Assembly (NCBI RefSeq): GCF_003427025.1
Contig: NZ_QVAI01000001.1
Coordinates: 434,001-498,000 of the forward strand
Direction: 5' to 3'
DNA from: Jiangella endophytica
GTDB taxonomy: Bacteria > Actinomycetota > Actinomycetes > Jiangellales > Jiangellaceae
Length of the DNA: 64,000 nucleotides
How positions within the stretch are numbered: position 1 is the first letter of the stretch; each line of letters begins with the position of its first letter. This document shows positions 19,300 to 27,701 of the stretch, piece by piece. Below the pieces are notes generated by a model. It had not been told where the DNA came from, did not search any database, and saw nothing but the letters and a program-made list of their open reading frames with translations. A program made the position numbers and the translations under genes.

Positions 19300-19560
19300 T
19301 CAGAGCCTGGCGGCGTAGTCGTTGGCGGCCCTGGCCGCCTGACGGAGCGCGGCGACGGCCTCGTCGACGCGTCGTTCGGCCGCCTGGAGGGTGTTGATCA
19401 TGTCCTGGTCGACACGTTGGGCCGAGCCGCCGACGGTGGCGCTGACCTGGCTCACCGACTGTGAGAACTTCGTCTTGTAGCCGGCCAGCGATGTCGCGGT
19501 CGCCGAGGCGTCGCGCGACAGTGCGGCGACCTGACTCTTGAGCTGGGCGAGCTGGGACAT
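19300..19560 (-). CDS. 86-aa helical protein of WXG100-like size
   Basis: Two predicted amphipathic helices (about residues 3-40 and 48-85), rich in Ala, Ser and Gln, no membrane segment, no Trp and no WxG motif. Size, helical hairpin pattern and position next to an FtsK/EccC-like ATPase recall WXG100 (ESX) substrates, but the family signature is missing, so this is an analogy only. A strong GGAGGT precedes the ATG, the best ribosome-binding site in this block, as expected for an abundant small protein. Confidence 0.75.
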   Translation of the reverse strand: MSQLAQLKSQVAALSRDASATATSLAGYKTKFSQSVSQVSATVGGSAQRVDQDMINTLQAAERRVDEAVAALRQAARAANDYAARL

Positions 19561-19597
19561 ATGACCTCCAGAGTGGACGGGACGGCTGGGGACACCC

Positions 19598-20059
19598 CTA
19601 GAGCCGAGTTCGCAGAACGACGGCGAGCACGATCAACGCGGCGATGACGCCCACAGTGACGGCGAGACGCCTGCGCCGGCGCGCCGCGCGCCGGGCGGTC
19701 AGTTCGGCCTCCACGGCCCGCTCCACCGCGGCGATCGCGCTCTCGGCGGCCTCGGCCGCCGCGGCGAGGTCGGGCGTCGGCGGCGACATCGGCGGCGTGT
19801 CGATCGGCTGGAGCAGCAGCGGCACCGCGTTGACGCGGTGCAGGGCGTGCCGTACCCGCCGGGTGAAGCGCCGCTCGATGTCGCGCTCCGCGTCCTTGGC
19901 CTGTGCGGTCGTCTCCTCGAATGTCCTCCGGGTCGAGTCGAGCCGCTCCTCCTGGCCGCGACGTCGGCGCTCGCGGTCGGCGTCGGCCTCCTCGGACAAT
20001 GCGGCCAGCCGCTCGACGGCGTCCACGTACTCGTGCCAGGGCTCGCTCAGCTGTCCCAC
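19598..20059 (-). CDS. Coiled-coil protein with C-terminal membrane anchor
   Basis: 153 aa from a GTG (20059) that lies 13 nt inside the preceding frame. Residues about 8-60 form a charged coiled coil (EEADADRERRRRGQEERLDS), then a Pro-rich loop (QPIDTPPMSPPTPD) and a second helix. An Arg-rich stretch (TARRAARRRRRL) sits before the single hydrophobic segment VTVGVIAALIVLAVVL at the extreme C-terminus: a tail-anchored protein with a cytoplasmic coiled coil. Function unknown; it could tether the ATPase to the membrane. Confidence 0.75.
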   Translation of the reverse strand: MGQLSEPWHEYVDAVERLAALSEEADADRERRRRGQEERLDSTRRTFEETTAQAKDAERDIERRFTRRVRHALHRVNAVPLLLQPIDTPPMSPPTPDLAAAAEAAESAIAAVERAVEAELTARRAARRRRRLAVTVGVIAALIVLAVVLRTRL

Positions 20060-20691
20060 GGCTCGTCTCCCAACGTGCGGACATCGGCAGCAGAGAGCGG
20101 CCGGAACGGCACGATGACGTGGGGGTCGGCGGACTCGGTGCGGTCGTGGAGGAGTCCGCGAGGACCCTCCGGCTTCCACACCGTGAACGGCCCGAACAGG
20201 TCCTGGACGTCGCCCGCGGAGATCCGCAGGGCCAGGAGGCCGTCGATCGTGTCGGCGGCGTCGAATCCGAGCTGCTCGCGCATGACGCGGACGCTGGACC
20301 ACCAGGCCAGCAGGTGCGCGCCCACGGGCGGACCGTCGCGCAGCAGCGCCCGCAGGCCGTCCGCCGGCGTCGAGACCGCCCCGCTGGTGAGATCGAGCTC
20401 GGCCAGGCGGCGGGCGCGATCGAGGCCGAAGGCGACGACGTAGAGCGTGGTGTCGTGCTGGGTCTGTCGCGCCTCGACCACGTCGGTCAGCCGCGAGAGG
20501 TACGCGGGCACGTCGCCGCCACGCAGGTGTTCGACAGCGGCGCCCGTGGTGGTGAGGGCACGGACGAAGCCGGCGAGGTTTCCCGCGGCGGCCAGGTCGG
20601 TGGGCAGCAGGTCGAGGACGACGATCTCGGCGTCGGCCTCGGGGTGCTGCAGCGCCAGGCTCAGGGCCGCGGCCTGCAAGGCGCCGACCGC
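20047..20691 (-). pseudogene. 3' part of the FtsK/EccC-like gene, cut off by an in-frame amber codon
   Basis: This frame is exactly in phase with the upstream ATPase reading frame and separated from it only by the TAG at 20692-20694. It encodes about 214 residues that look like the body of a third FtsK-type domain, missing its own Walker A region (LQAAALSLALQHPEADAEIVVLDLLP). A TTG at 20679 is the only nearby start and has no ribosome-binding site. Its stop overlaps the start of the 153-aa gene, so the amber would also uncouple downstream translation. Alternatives are readthrough, a real gene split, or a sequencing error. Confidence 0.75.
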
Positions 20692-22827
20692 CTAGTTCTG
20701 CTGGGCGGCACCGGACCCCGCTCGGGAGGCGCCGGCCCCGACGACGGCGAGGTGGCGGCCGTTGTCGTCGGTCATCGGGATGCCCACCGCCGGCGCGCCG
20801 ACGTCGAGCGCGGTGCCGAGCAGGGCCTGTCGCACCCGGGACCGGTCGCGCTGGGCCTGCCGGAGTGTGTGCAGCACCGCGCGTGAGTCGGCCAGCGCCG
20901 GCGCATGGGCTCCGTCGAAGACCGCGGGCGTCGGCAGGTCCGCGCCGAGAGCGTCGCACATGCGCCGGCGAAGGCTGCGCAGCTGGTCCTCGGCCGCCCA
21001 TGCCACGGTCGCGCGGCGGTTGGCCTCCACAGCGCCGAAGTCGAGGTTGAGGAGGAGCTCGCCGCGGTAGCGCAGCCGGGCGGCCTCGGTGTTGTTCTGG
21101 TCGAGCACGGCCTGCGACTCCGACGCCGAGTTCTTCAGCGCCAGCCGTACCGGGAACTGCGCGAAGATGCCGTCCTGCTTGGCCAGCAGCGGCGTGATGC
21201 CGGACAGCGTCTGGGACGCGAGCAGGAGATGGATGCCGTAGGCGCGACCCTTGCGCGCCAGTCGTTCGAGGTCGGCCAGCGCCCGCTCGGTGATGTCGTC
21301 GTCGGAGTCGAACAGCACCTGGAACTCGTCGACGACCACCAGGATGCGAGCCATCGCGTGCGCCGGGTCGGCGAGCCGGTACTTGGTGATGTCGTCGCCG
21401 TACCCGCGGATGATCGCGGCCCGCCGCTCGAACTCCGCCACGAGGTGCGCCAGTACGGCTGCGCCGTAGGAGCGATCGCTGTTGAGGCCAATACTGCGGG
21501 CGTGCGGCAGCCACGACGGCGACGCGTCGGACATCGCGCCCAGCGGCTCGAGCGTCACGCCCTCCTTGAAATCGAGCAGGTGCATGTCCAACTCGGCCGG
21601 CGGGTAGCGCATGGCGAGGCTGTGGATGATGGCCATGAGCAGGTTGGACTTGCCCTGGCCCACAGCGCCGGAGACGAGGATGTTGTGCCGCTGGTCGACC
21701 TCGTCGCCGAGCGTGACGGCCACCGGCTGGTGGCCGGCCCGCCCGATGGTGGCCACCAGGCGCATCGCCGAGCTGTCCGACATGAGCGGGAGGTCGGGCT
21801 GGCAGGCCAGGAAGTCGATGCGTGGGGCCTCGGCGCCGCGGGACCGCTCGGCGAGGGTGGCGACGGCCTCGGGCAGCCCGGGCTCGGAGCGCGGCCGCGT
21901 CGTCCAGCCGGGCAGCCACGACGCCTGGGCCGACGAGCCGTCGACGGTGATGACCTGGCCGAGCTCGGCCAGGCGGGGCTCCACCTCGACGGGCGCGTGG
22001 TGCAGCACCGTGCTGATGCCGTTGACCGGACCCTGCCGCATGATCGTGACCAGGTCGGACCTCGCCCGTTCGGTGAATCTGGCGGGATAGTCGGCCACGA
22101 CGAGCAACTGGTACGTCCCGATCGGCTGACCCGTCTCGCGGCGCATCCGGCCGAGCGTGGTCCGGCGTCCGTGGAACATCTCCACCGTGGACCGGAGGTC
22201 AGCGACCAGGCCGCGGAGCAGTTCCTCGATCTCCGTGTCCGACCCCGCCGGAGCCGAGAGGAGGTCGTCGTTGGCGGCTTTCAGCGGCGAGAAGACGGCC
22301 AGGGCGGACCGCACCTCCGGGTCGACGGGACGGATGCGGAGTTGTCCGGGCCCGGTGCCGGACAACGCCTGGTAGACGACTGACCGCAGGAGGTCGGCGA
22401 CGCTCTCGGACCATGCTCCGGCGACGACGAGGTTGCCGTGGTCGAGCAGTGGAGCGACGGTCAGAGTGCTCACCGGGCTTGTGCGGCCAGGCAGTTCGGC
22501 GGCGAGGGAAGCTGCACCGAGATCGACGTACTCGGCGGCGGCGAGCGGGTCGGCGGCGCCGCGAGCCGGAGGGATCAGCGCCGCCACCGCCGCGCGCAGC
22601 CTGGAATCCTGTAACTCGGCCTGCTGGATGACCTGGTCGCGTAGCCGCCCCTCAGCGGCGCCCGATTCCTCCGCCAGCGCGGCGATGTGCTCGTCCCGAT
22701 CACGTTCCAGCCGTTCTCGGTCGTTCGCGGCGGCGTGCCGCAGGACGCCCTCCGCGTCGCGGAAGTCACGTACCGCCGCGCTGAGCTCGGCCGATACGGC
22801 GGGTCCGGCCGGCGTCAGATCCCCCAT
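20692..22827 (-). CDS. FtsK/SpoIIIE-EccC-like ATPase, interrupted by in-frame TAG
   Basis: 711 aa up to the TAG; 926 codons if the amber is read through. An N-terminal charged coiled coil (about residues 10-95) is followed by a first, degenerate ATPase-like module without a P-loop. A canonical FtsK module has Walker A SGAVGQGKSN (about residues 386-395) and Walker B ILVVVDEFQVLF (about 495-505), plus a sensor-like LLLASQTLSG. A third module starts at GRHLAVVGAGASRAG and is cut by the stop. Three tandem modules and conserved catalysis in only one recall EccC/EssC of type VII secretion. I see no membrane helix, unlike EccC. The ATG overlaps the J-like gene by 13 nt. Confidence 0.85.
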   Translation of the reverse strand: MGDLTPAGPAVSAELSAAVRDFRDAEGVLRHAAANDRERLERDRDEHIAALAEESGAAEGRLRDQVIQQAELQDSRLRAAVAALIPPARGAADPLAAAEYVDLGAASLAAELPGRTSPVSTLTVAPLLDHGNLVVAGAWSESVADLLRSVVYQALSGTGPGQLRIRPVDPEVRSALAVFSPLKAANDDLLSAPAGSDTEIEELLRGLVADLRSTVEMFHGRRTTLGRMRRETGQPIGTYQLLVVADYPARFTERARSDLVTIMRQGPVNGISTVLHHAPVEVEPRLAELGQVITVDGSSAQASWLPGWTTRPRSEPGLPEAVATLAERSRGAEAPRIDFLACQPDLPLMSDSSAMRLVATIGRAGHQPVAVTLGDEVDQRHNILVSGAVGQGKSNLLMAIIHSLAMRYPPAELDMHLLDFKEGVTLEPLGAMSDASPSWLPHARSIGLNSDRSYGAAVLAHLVAEFERRAAIIRGYGDDITKYRLADPAHAMARILVVVDEFQVLFDSDDDITERALADLERLARKGRAYGIHLLLASQTLSGITPLLAKQDGIFAQFPVRLALKNSASESQAVLDQNNTEAARLRYRGELLLNLDFGAVEANRRATVAWAAEDQLRSLRRRMCDALGADLPTPAVFDGAHAPALADSRAVLHTLRQAQRDRSRVRQALLGTALDVGAPAVGIPMTDDNGRHLAVVGAGASRAGSGAAQQN

Positions 22828-23939
22828 CGAACGACATCCCCTTCTCCGGCCTCCACCGCGAGCTTCTCGGCGCGCCAGCCCGGCAGCCGGTTCCGGACGG
22901 CATAGACGACAGGGACGCCGAGCAACAGGATCCACTGGATGAGACCTGGCAGCTCGCTGCGCCAGGCAAGGAGCAGCACCAGGGTCATGGCGACGACATA
23001 AGGCGTGAGCCTGGTGTGGCGTACGAAGCGACGCTGTTCGGCGAGGAAGCCGTGCACCTCCAGCCAGTGGATCGAGCTGCGTAGCTCCGCGTCGTCATAT
23101 CGCAGGGGCTCGGCCAGCGGCAGGTTCTGCTTGGCGAAGTCCACCTGCGCCGGGCTGGTGAACTTGTAAGTGCCGCCGGGCTCGACCACGGTCAACCGGG
23201 ACAGGACGGCGTCGTGGAGGGCCGCGGCGTACATGCCTGAGACATACCGGTTGTTCGGATGCTTCTGGTGCAAGGCAGCGAGCCTGGCGACGGCGTCGTC
23301 GGGGCGACGCGCGAGGAGGTCGACGAGACCCCAGCTGACCTCCACGTGGACATCGTCAGGGCGCAGTCCGTCCACCTTCCTGAGCGTGGCGTACGCGTCG
23401 TCGAACCGCTCGAGCTGCCCCTGCGCGTCCACGAGGTCGAGCAGGCCGTCGACGTCGTCCGGGTCATGCCGAGCAGCCTCGCACAGCTCGAACTCGGCCT
23501 GGTAGTGGTTGCCGAGCATGAACGATGCTCGGGCGCGCACGCGCCAGGCGGTGCTGTCGTTCTGGTCGGCCGACGTGGCCTCGCGGGCCGCGAGCCGGGC
23601 CCGCTGTGCGTCGCCGGCGGCGAGGTACTCTTCCGCTCGCCGCACCCACTCCTCGGCGTCGTCGGCCTCCGGCGGTGGTGGCGACGACTCCGCCGCGTCG
23701 ACCGTCGTGGAGCCGCGAGAGCTGTCGTAGCGTTGCCTGCCGAGGGGGTCGAGCAGCGTCTGCTCGGCGTCGTCGATCTGCCGCATCCTGGTTTTCGCCT
23801 CGGCCCGCCGCTGTGCGTCGGGGCTGTTCCGCCGGTGAATCCAGAGAATGCGCTGCCTGCGCACCGCCTCGAGAACCTCGCCCTTGGTCGCGGTCGGCGC
23901 GACGTCGAGGATGGCGTAGAAGTCGACGGGCTGGGCCAT
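22815..23939 (-). CDS. J-domain-like, TPR-containing membrane protein
   Basis: 374 aa. The first ~70 residues read like a DnaJ domain (FYAILDVAPTATKGEVLEAV ... IDDAEQTLLDPLGRQRYD), but the HPD tripeptide needed to stimulate Hsp70 is missing: the loop reads HRRNSPD. Residues about 90-230 are TPR-like helical repeats (AEEYLAAGDAQRARLAAREA, AEFELCEAARHDPDD). Two hydrophobic segments lie near the C-terminus (TPYVVAMTLVLLLAW and LIQWILLLGVPVVYAV). It is probably a membrane-anchored scaffold for the ATPase encoded next. The ATG at 23939 starts 1 nt after the stop of a short Hsp70-like frame. Confidence 0.85.
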   Translation of the reverse strand: MAQPVDFYAILDVAPTATKGEVLEAVRRQRILWIHRRNSPDAQRRAEAKTRMRQIDDAEQTLLDPLGRQRYDSSRGSTTVDAAESSPPPPEADDAEEWVRRAEEYLAAGDAQRARLAAREATSADQNDSTAWRVRARASFMLGNHYQAEFELCEAARHDPDDVDGLLDLVDAQGQLERFDDAYATLRKVDGLRPDDVHVEVSWGLVDLLARRPDDAVARLAALHQKHPNNRYVSGMYAAALHDAVLSRLTVVEPGGTYKFTSPAQVDFAKQNLPLAEPLRYDDAELRSSIHWLEVHGFLAEQRRFVRHTRLTPYVVAMTLVLLLAWRSELPGLIQWILLLGVPVVYAVRNRLPGWRAEKLAVEAGEGDVVRWGI

Positions 23940-23940
23940 G

Positions 23941-24084
23941 TCATTCCACCTGGATGACCTGGTCGAGATCGCAGGAGCCGACGACCGTGAACGGCGCACC
24001 GAGTGGATTGAGCTGAGCGATACCTGAGTACCTTGTGCCAAGGCAGATCCCCAGCGCATTCGCCACAGGCACTCCAGGCTTCAC
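23941..24084 (-). pseudogene. Short frame resembling the N-terminus of an Hsp70 (remnant)
   Basis: A 47-codon frame (GTG at 24084, or GTG at 24066) ending 1 nt before the J-like gene. Its product contains LGICLGTRYSGIAQLNPLGA, strikingly like the phosphate-1 loop at the start of Hsp70 proteins (GIDLGTTYS...), with Asp replaced by Cys and Thr by Arg. It stops where an Hsp70 would continue for 500 or more residues. The simplest reading is that an Hsp70-like gene once preceded the J-like gene and was mostly deleted. A functional leader peptide is the alternative. Confidence 0.45.
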
Positions 24085-24173
24085 TCGGTCACAATGGTGA
24101 GTCGAGCAGGATATAACACACCGTCACATCATCCGTACGGGGCGGGAGAGCCGGCGGCGCCCTCGCGGCCGGT

Positions 24174-24926
24174 TCAGACGCGGCGGAAGAGGAGGGCGCG
24201 CTTGACCTCCTGGATGGCCTTCGTCACCTCGATGCCACGCGGGCAGGCGTCCGTGCAGTTGAACGTCGTCCGGCAGCGCCAGACGCCGTCGCGGTCGTTG
24301 AGGATCTCGAGGCGTTCCTCGGCGCCCTCGTCGCGGGAGTCGAAGATGAACCGGTGGGCGCCGACGATGGCCTGCGGGCCGAAGTACTGGCCGTCGGACC
24401 AGTAGACCGGGCAGGACGTCGTGCAGGCGGCGCACATGATGCACTTCGTGGTGTCGTCGTAGCGGGCGCGGTCCTCGGGGGACTGACGGCGCTCGCGGGA
24501 CGGGTCGTTCCCGGACGTGACGAGGAACGGCATGATCGACTTGTACGCCTCGAAGAACGGGTCCATGTCGACCACGAGGTCCTTGAGCACCGCGAGGCCC
24601 TTGATCGGCTCGACGGTGATCGGCTTGTCGAGCGGCAGGTCCTTCAGCAGCGTCTTGCAGGCCAGCCGGTTGCGCCCGTTGATGCGCATCGCGTCGGAGC
24701 CGCAGATGCCGTGGGCGCACGAGCGCCGGAACGTCAGCGACCCGTCGATCTCCCACTTGATCTTGTGCAGCGCGTCGAGCACCCGGTCGGTGCCGTGCAT
24801 GGTGACCGTGTGGTCCTCCCAGCGCGGCTCGGTGTCGTTCTCCGGGTTGAACCGGCGCAGCCGCAGCGTGACCTGGAAGGACGGGATCGCGCCGGCGGCC
24901 GGCGCGTCGGCAACAGCAGCAGTCAT
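24174..24926 (-). CDS. sdhB: Succinate dehydrogenase iron-sulfur subunit
   Basis: 250 aa. Carries electrons from FAD to quinone in complex II. The [2Fe-2S] ligands lie in RRSCAHGICGSDAM and RLACKT. The [4Fe-4S] and [3Fe-4S] ligands lie in CIMCAACTTSCPVYW and CTDACPRGIEV. The ATG shares one base with the sdhA stop (TGATG). It ends the sdhCDAB operon. Confidence 0.96.
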   Translation of the reverse strand: MTAAVADAPAAGAIPSFQVTLRLRRFNPENDTEPRWEDHTVTMHGTDRVLDALHKIKWEIDGSLTFRRSCAHGICGSDAMRINGRNRLACKTLLKDLPLDKPITVEPIKGLAVLKDLVVDMDPFFEAYKSIMPFLVTSGNDPSRERRQSPEDRARYDDTTKCIMCAACTTSCPVYWSDGQYFGPQAIVGAHRFIFDSRDEGAEERLEILNDRDGVWRCRTTFNCTDACPRGIEVTKAIQEVKRALLFRRV

Positions 24927-26677
24927 CAGAACTTGCGCTCCATCGGCTGGTAACGAGTGACCACGACGGGCTTGAAGTCGAGCCGCACCCCGGCGCCGTC
25001 GTCGTCGGAAGAGCGGTACGCCATGGTGTGGCGCATGTAGTTGACGTCGTCGCGGTTCTGGTAGTCCTCGCGGAAGTGGCCGCCGCGCGACTCCTTGCGC
25101 TCCAGGGCGCCGACGACGATGACCTCGGCGAGGTCCAGCAGGAAGCCCAGCTCGACCGCTTCGAGCAGGTCGGTGTTGAACCGGCGGCCCTTGTCCTGGA
25201 CGGAGACGTTGGCGTAGCGCGTCTTCAGGGCCTGGATGTCGGAGAGCGCCTGCTTCAGCGTCGCCTCGGACCGGAACACCTGCGCGTTCGCGTCCATCGT
25301 CTCCTGCAGCTCACGGCGCAGGACGGCGACCCGCTCGCCGTCGGCGCGGTCGCGGATCGCCTCCAGCAGCGCGACGGTGGCGTCGGACGGCGCTTCCGGC
25401 AGCTCCACCAGCGGTGCCTTCTCCGCGAACACGGCCGCGGCGAGGCCGGCCCGCCGCCCGAACACGTTGATGTCCAGCAGCGAGTTGGTGCCCAGCCGGT
25501 TCGCGCCGTGCACGCTGACGCAGGCCACTTCGCCGGCCGCGTAGAGGCCGGGCAGGACGTGCGTGTTGTCGGCCAGCACCTCCGCGTCGATCGTCGTCGG
25601 CATGCCGCCCATCGCGTAGTGCGCGGTCGGGAACACCGGCACCGGCTCGGTGTACGGCTCGACGCCGAGGTAGGTGCGGGCGAACTCGGTGATGTCGGGC
25701 AGCTTCGCGTCGATGTGCGACGGCTCGAGGTGGGTGAGGTCGAGCAGGACGTAGTCCTTGTTCGGGCCGGCGCCACGGCCCTCGCGGACCTCGTTGGCCA
25801 TGGCCCGGGCGACGACGTCACGCGGCGCGAGGTCCTTCAGCGTCGGGGCGTAGCGCTCCATGAACCGCTCGCCCTCGCTGTTGCGCAGGATCGCGCCCTC
25901 ACCGCGCGCGGCCTCGGACAGCAGGATGCCCAGGCCCGCGAGGCCCGTCGGGTGGAACTGGAAGAACTCCATGTCCTCCAGCGGCAGGCCGCGACGGTAC
26001 GCGATGGCCATGCCGTCGCCAGTGAGCGTGTGCGCGTTGGACGTGGTCTTGTACACCTTGCCGGCGCCGCCGGTCGCGAAGATGACGGCCTTGGCGCGGA
26101 AGACGTGGATCTCGCCGGTGGCCAGTTCGTACGCCACCACACCGGCGGTCCGCTTGACGCCGTCGACCTCGGTGAACAGCAGGTCCAGCACGTAGAACTC
26201 GTTGAAGAACTCGACCTCGCGCTTGATGCACTGCTGGTAGAGCGTCTGCAGGATCATGTGGCCGGTGCGGTCGGCGGCGAAGCACGAGCGGCGGACGGCC
26301 GCCTCGCCGTGCTTACGGGTGTGGCCGCCGAAGCGGCGCTGGTCGATCAGGCCGTCGGGGGTGCGGTTGAACGGCAGCCCCATCTTCTCCAGGTCGAGGA
26401 CGGCGTCGATGGCCTCCTTCGCCATCACCTCGGCGGCGTCCTGGTCGACCAGGAAGTCACCGCCCTTGACGGTGTCGAAGGTGTGCCACTCCCAGTTGTC
26501 CTCCTCGACGTTGGCCAGGGCGGCACACATGCCGCCCTGGGCCGCGCCGGTGTGCGACCGGGTCGGGTAGAGCTTGGTCAGCACGGCGGTGCGGACCCGC
26601 TGGCCGGACTCGAGCGCCGCGCGCATCCCGGCGCCGCCGGCGCCGACGATCACCACGTCGTACTGATGGGTCTGCAT
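24926..26677 (-). CDS. sdhA: Succinate dehydrogenase flavoprotein subunit
   Basis: 583 aa. Oxidises succinate to fumarate. The FAD dinucleotide fold is DVVIVGAGGAGMRAAL at the N-terminus, and the covalent-FAD His lies in RSHTGAAQGGM. The substrate and FAD region has HYAMGGMPT, and HGANRLGTNSLLD is typical of the family. The C-terminal helical domain ends in a catalytic-type arrangement (GHFREDYQNRDDVNYMRHT). The gene follows sdhD by 22 nt. Confidence 0.97.
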   Translation of the reverse strand: MQTHQYDVVIVGAGGAGMRAALESGQRVRTAVLTKLYPTRSHTGAAQGGMCAALANVEEDNWEWHTFDTVKGGDFLVDQDAAEVMAKEAIDAVLDLEKMGLPFNRTPDGLIDQRRFGGHTRKHGEAAVRRSCFAADRTGHMILQTLYQQCIKREVEFFNEFYVLDLLFTEVDGVKRTAGVVAYELATGEIHVFRAKAVIFATGGAGKVYKTTSNAHTLTGDGMAIAYRRGLPLEDMEFFQFHPTGLAGLGILLSEAARGEGAILRNSEGERFMERYAPTLKDLAPRDVVARAMANEVREGRGAGPNKDYVLLDLTHLEPSHIDAKLPDITEFARTYLGVEPYTEPVPVFPTAHYAMGGMPTTIDAEVLADNTHVLPGLYAAGEVACVSVHGANRLGTNSLLDINVFGRRAGLAAAVFAEKAPLVELPEAPSDATVALLEAIRDRADGERVAVLRRELQETMDANAQVFRSEATLKQALSDIQALKTRYANVSVQDKGRRFNTDLLEAVELGFLLDLAEVIVVGALERKESRGGHFREDYQNRDDVNYMRHTMAYRSSDDDGAGVRLDFKPVVVTRYQPMERKF

Positions 26678-26699
26678 GGAACTGCCTCTCGAGCGAGAA

Positions 26700-27143
26700 C
26701 TACGGCACCGGGCAGAACGACGGCAGCAGGTCGGCTGCGGCGTCCGGCGGGCACGGGTCGAACGTGAAGATCACCAGCGTTCCGAGCACGATGGTGATGG
26801 TGGTGGCCGTGTAGAGCCCGACCTTCAGCCAGAGCCGCACCTGGTCGCGCTCGGCGTAGTCGTTGATGACGGTGCGCAGGCCGTTGGTGCCGTGCAGCAT
26901 CGCCAGCCACAGCATGAGCAGGTCCCAGACCTGCCAGACCGGGTCGGCCCACTTGCCGGCCACGAAGCCGAAGTCGAGCGCGTTGATGCCGTCGCCGGTC
27001 ATGAGGTTCACGAACAGGTGCGTGAAGACCAGGATGACCAGCAGCACGCCGGACGCGCGCATGAACATCCACGCGTACATCTCGGTGTTGGTGCGGCCGC
27101 GCAGCCGCCGCGGCGACCGCGGGGCGGGAATCGTCGTCGTCAT
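26700..27143 (-). CDS. sdhD: Succinate dehydrogenase membrane anchor subunit
   Basis: 147 aa with three membrane helices (about residues 28-48, 73-93 and 105-128). It contains a likely haem-ligand His in MLHGTNGLRTVINDY and a second His in VFTHLFVN. The Arg-rich cytoplasmic N-terminus (RSPRRLRGR) is typical of actinobacterial SdhD. It starts 5 nt after sdhC. Confidence 0.92.
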   Translation of the reverse strand: MTTTIPAPRSPRRLRGRTNTEMYAWMFMRASGVLLVILVFTHLFVNLMTGDGINALDFGFVAGKWADPVWQVWDLLMLWLAMLHGTNGLRTVINDYAERDQVRLWLKVGLYTATTITIVLGTLVIFTFDPCPPDAAADLLPSFCPVP

Positions 27144-27148
27144 CGGCG

Positions 27149-27589
27149 TCAGCCCCCGAACACGTGGGAGAGGTGGCGGATCGTGAACGGCACCATCAGC
27201 ACCACCCAGAGGACCAGGACGGTGATGAACATCTGCTTCTGGTAGCGCGGGCCCTTCGACCAGAAGTCCACGAGGACGATGCGCAGGCCGTTGAACGCGT
27301 GGAACACCAGGGCGGCGACCAGCCCGACCTCCAGGAGCCCGACGATCGGGTTCTTGTAGGTGGCGATCACCTCGTTGTACGCCTCTGGCGACACGCGGAC
27401 CAACGCGGTGTCGAGAACATGGGCGAAGAGGAAGAAGAAGAGGCCGATGCCGGTGACCCGGTGGGCCACCCACGACCACATGCCTTCACGGCCGCGATAG
27501 AGCGTGCCAGCAGGCGCCTTGGGCACGAACGTGCTGCCTTCCGATTGCGACGGGGGACGGCCGGGCGTCCGCGCTCGGCCGCCGCTCAT
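27149..27589 (-). CDS. sdhC: Succinate dehydrogenase cytochrome b556 subunit
   Basis: 146 aa from the ATG at 27589, preceded by AGGG; the frame is open further upstream but without family-like sequence. Three membrane helices. The conserved HRVTGIGLFFFLFAH segment includes the quinone-site Arg and a haem-ligand His, and FHAFNGLRIVLVDF matches the second-helix signature. First gene of sdhCDAB; its promoter should lie between 27590 and 27701. Confidence 0.92.
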   Translation of the reverse strand: MSGGRARTPGRPPSQSEGSTFVPKAPAGTLYRGREGMWSWVAHRVTGIGLFFFLFAHVLDTALVRVSPEAYNEVIATYKNPIVGLLEVGLVAALVFHAFNGLRIVLVDFWSKGPRYQKQMFITVLVLWVVLMVPFTIRHLSHVFGG

Positions 27590-27701
27590 GCTAGCCCTGT
27601 CGCACGCATCGGGTCCGTGGCTAATCTCACGTCTGGCCTGTTCAGGGCACTGTTCGGACCGTGACATCCCTCACTGAGGCTACCCTAACCAACCGAAGAT
27701 C

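Noticed and set aside
19300-19560. Canonical WXG100/ESX substrate
   Set aside because: Size and helical pattern fit, but the WxG motif and any Trp are missing; I list it only as an analogy.
20692-20694. Genome-wide recoding of TAG
   Set aside because: TAG serves as a normal stop at 15086-15088, 39325-39327 and 57300-57302.
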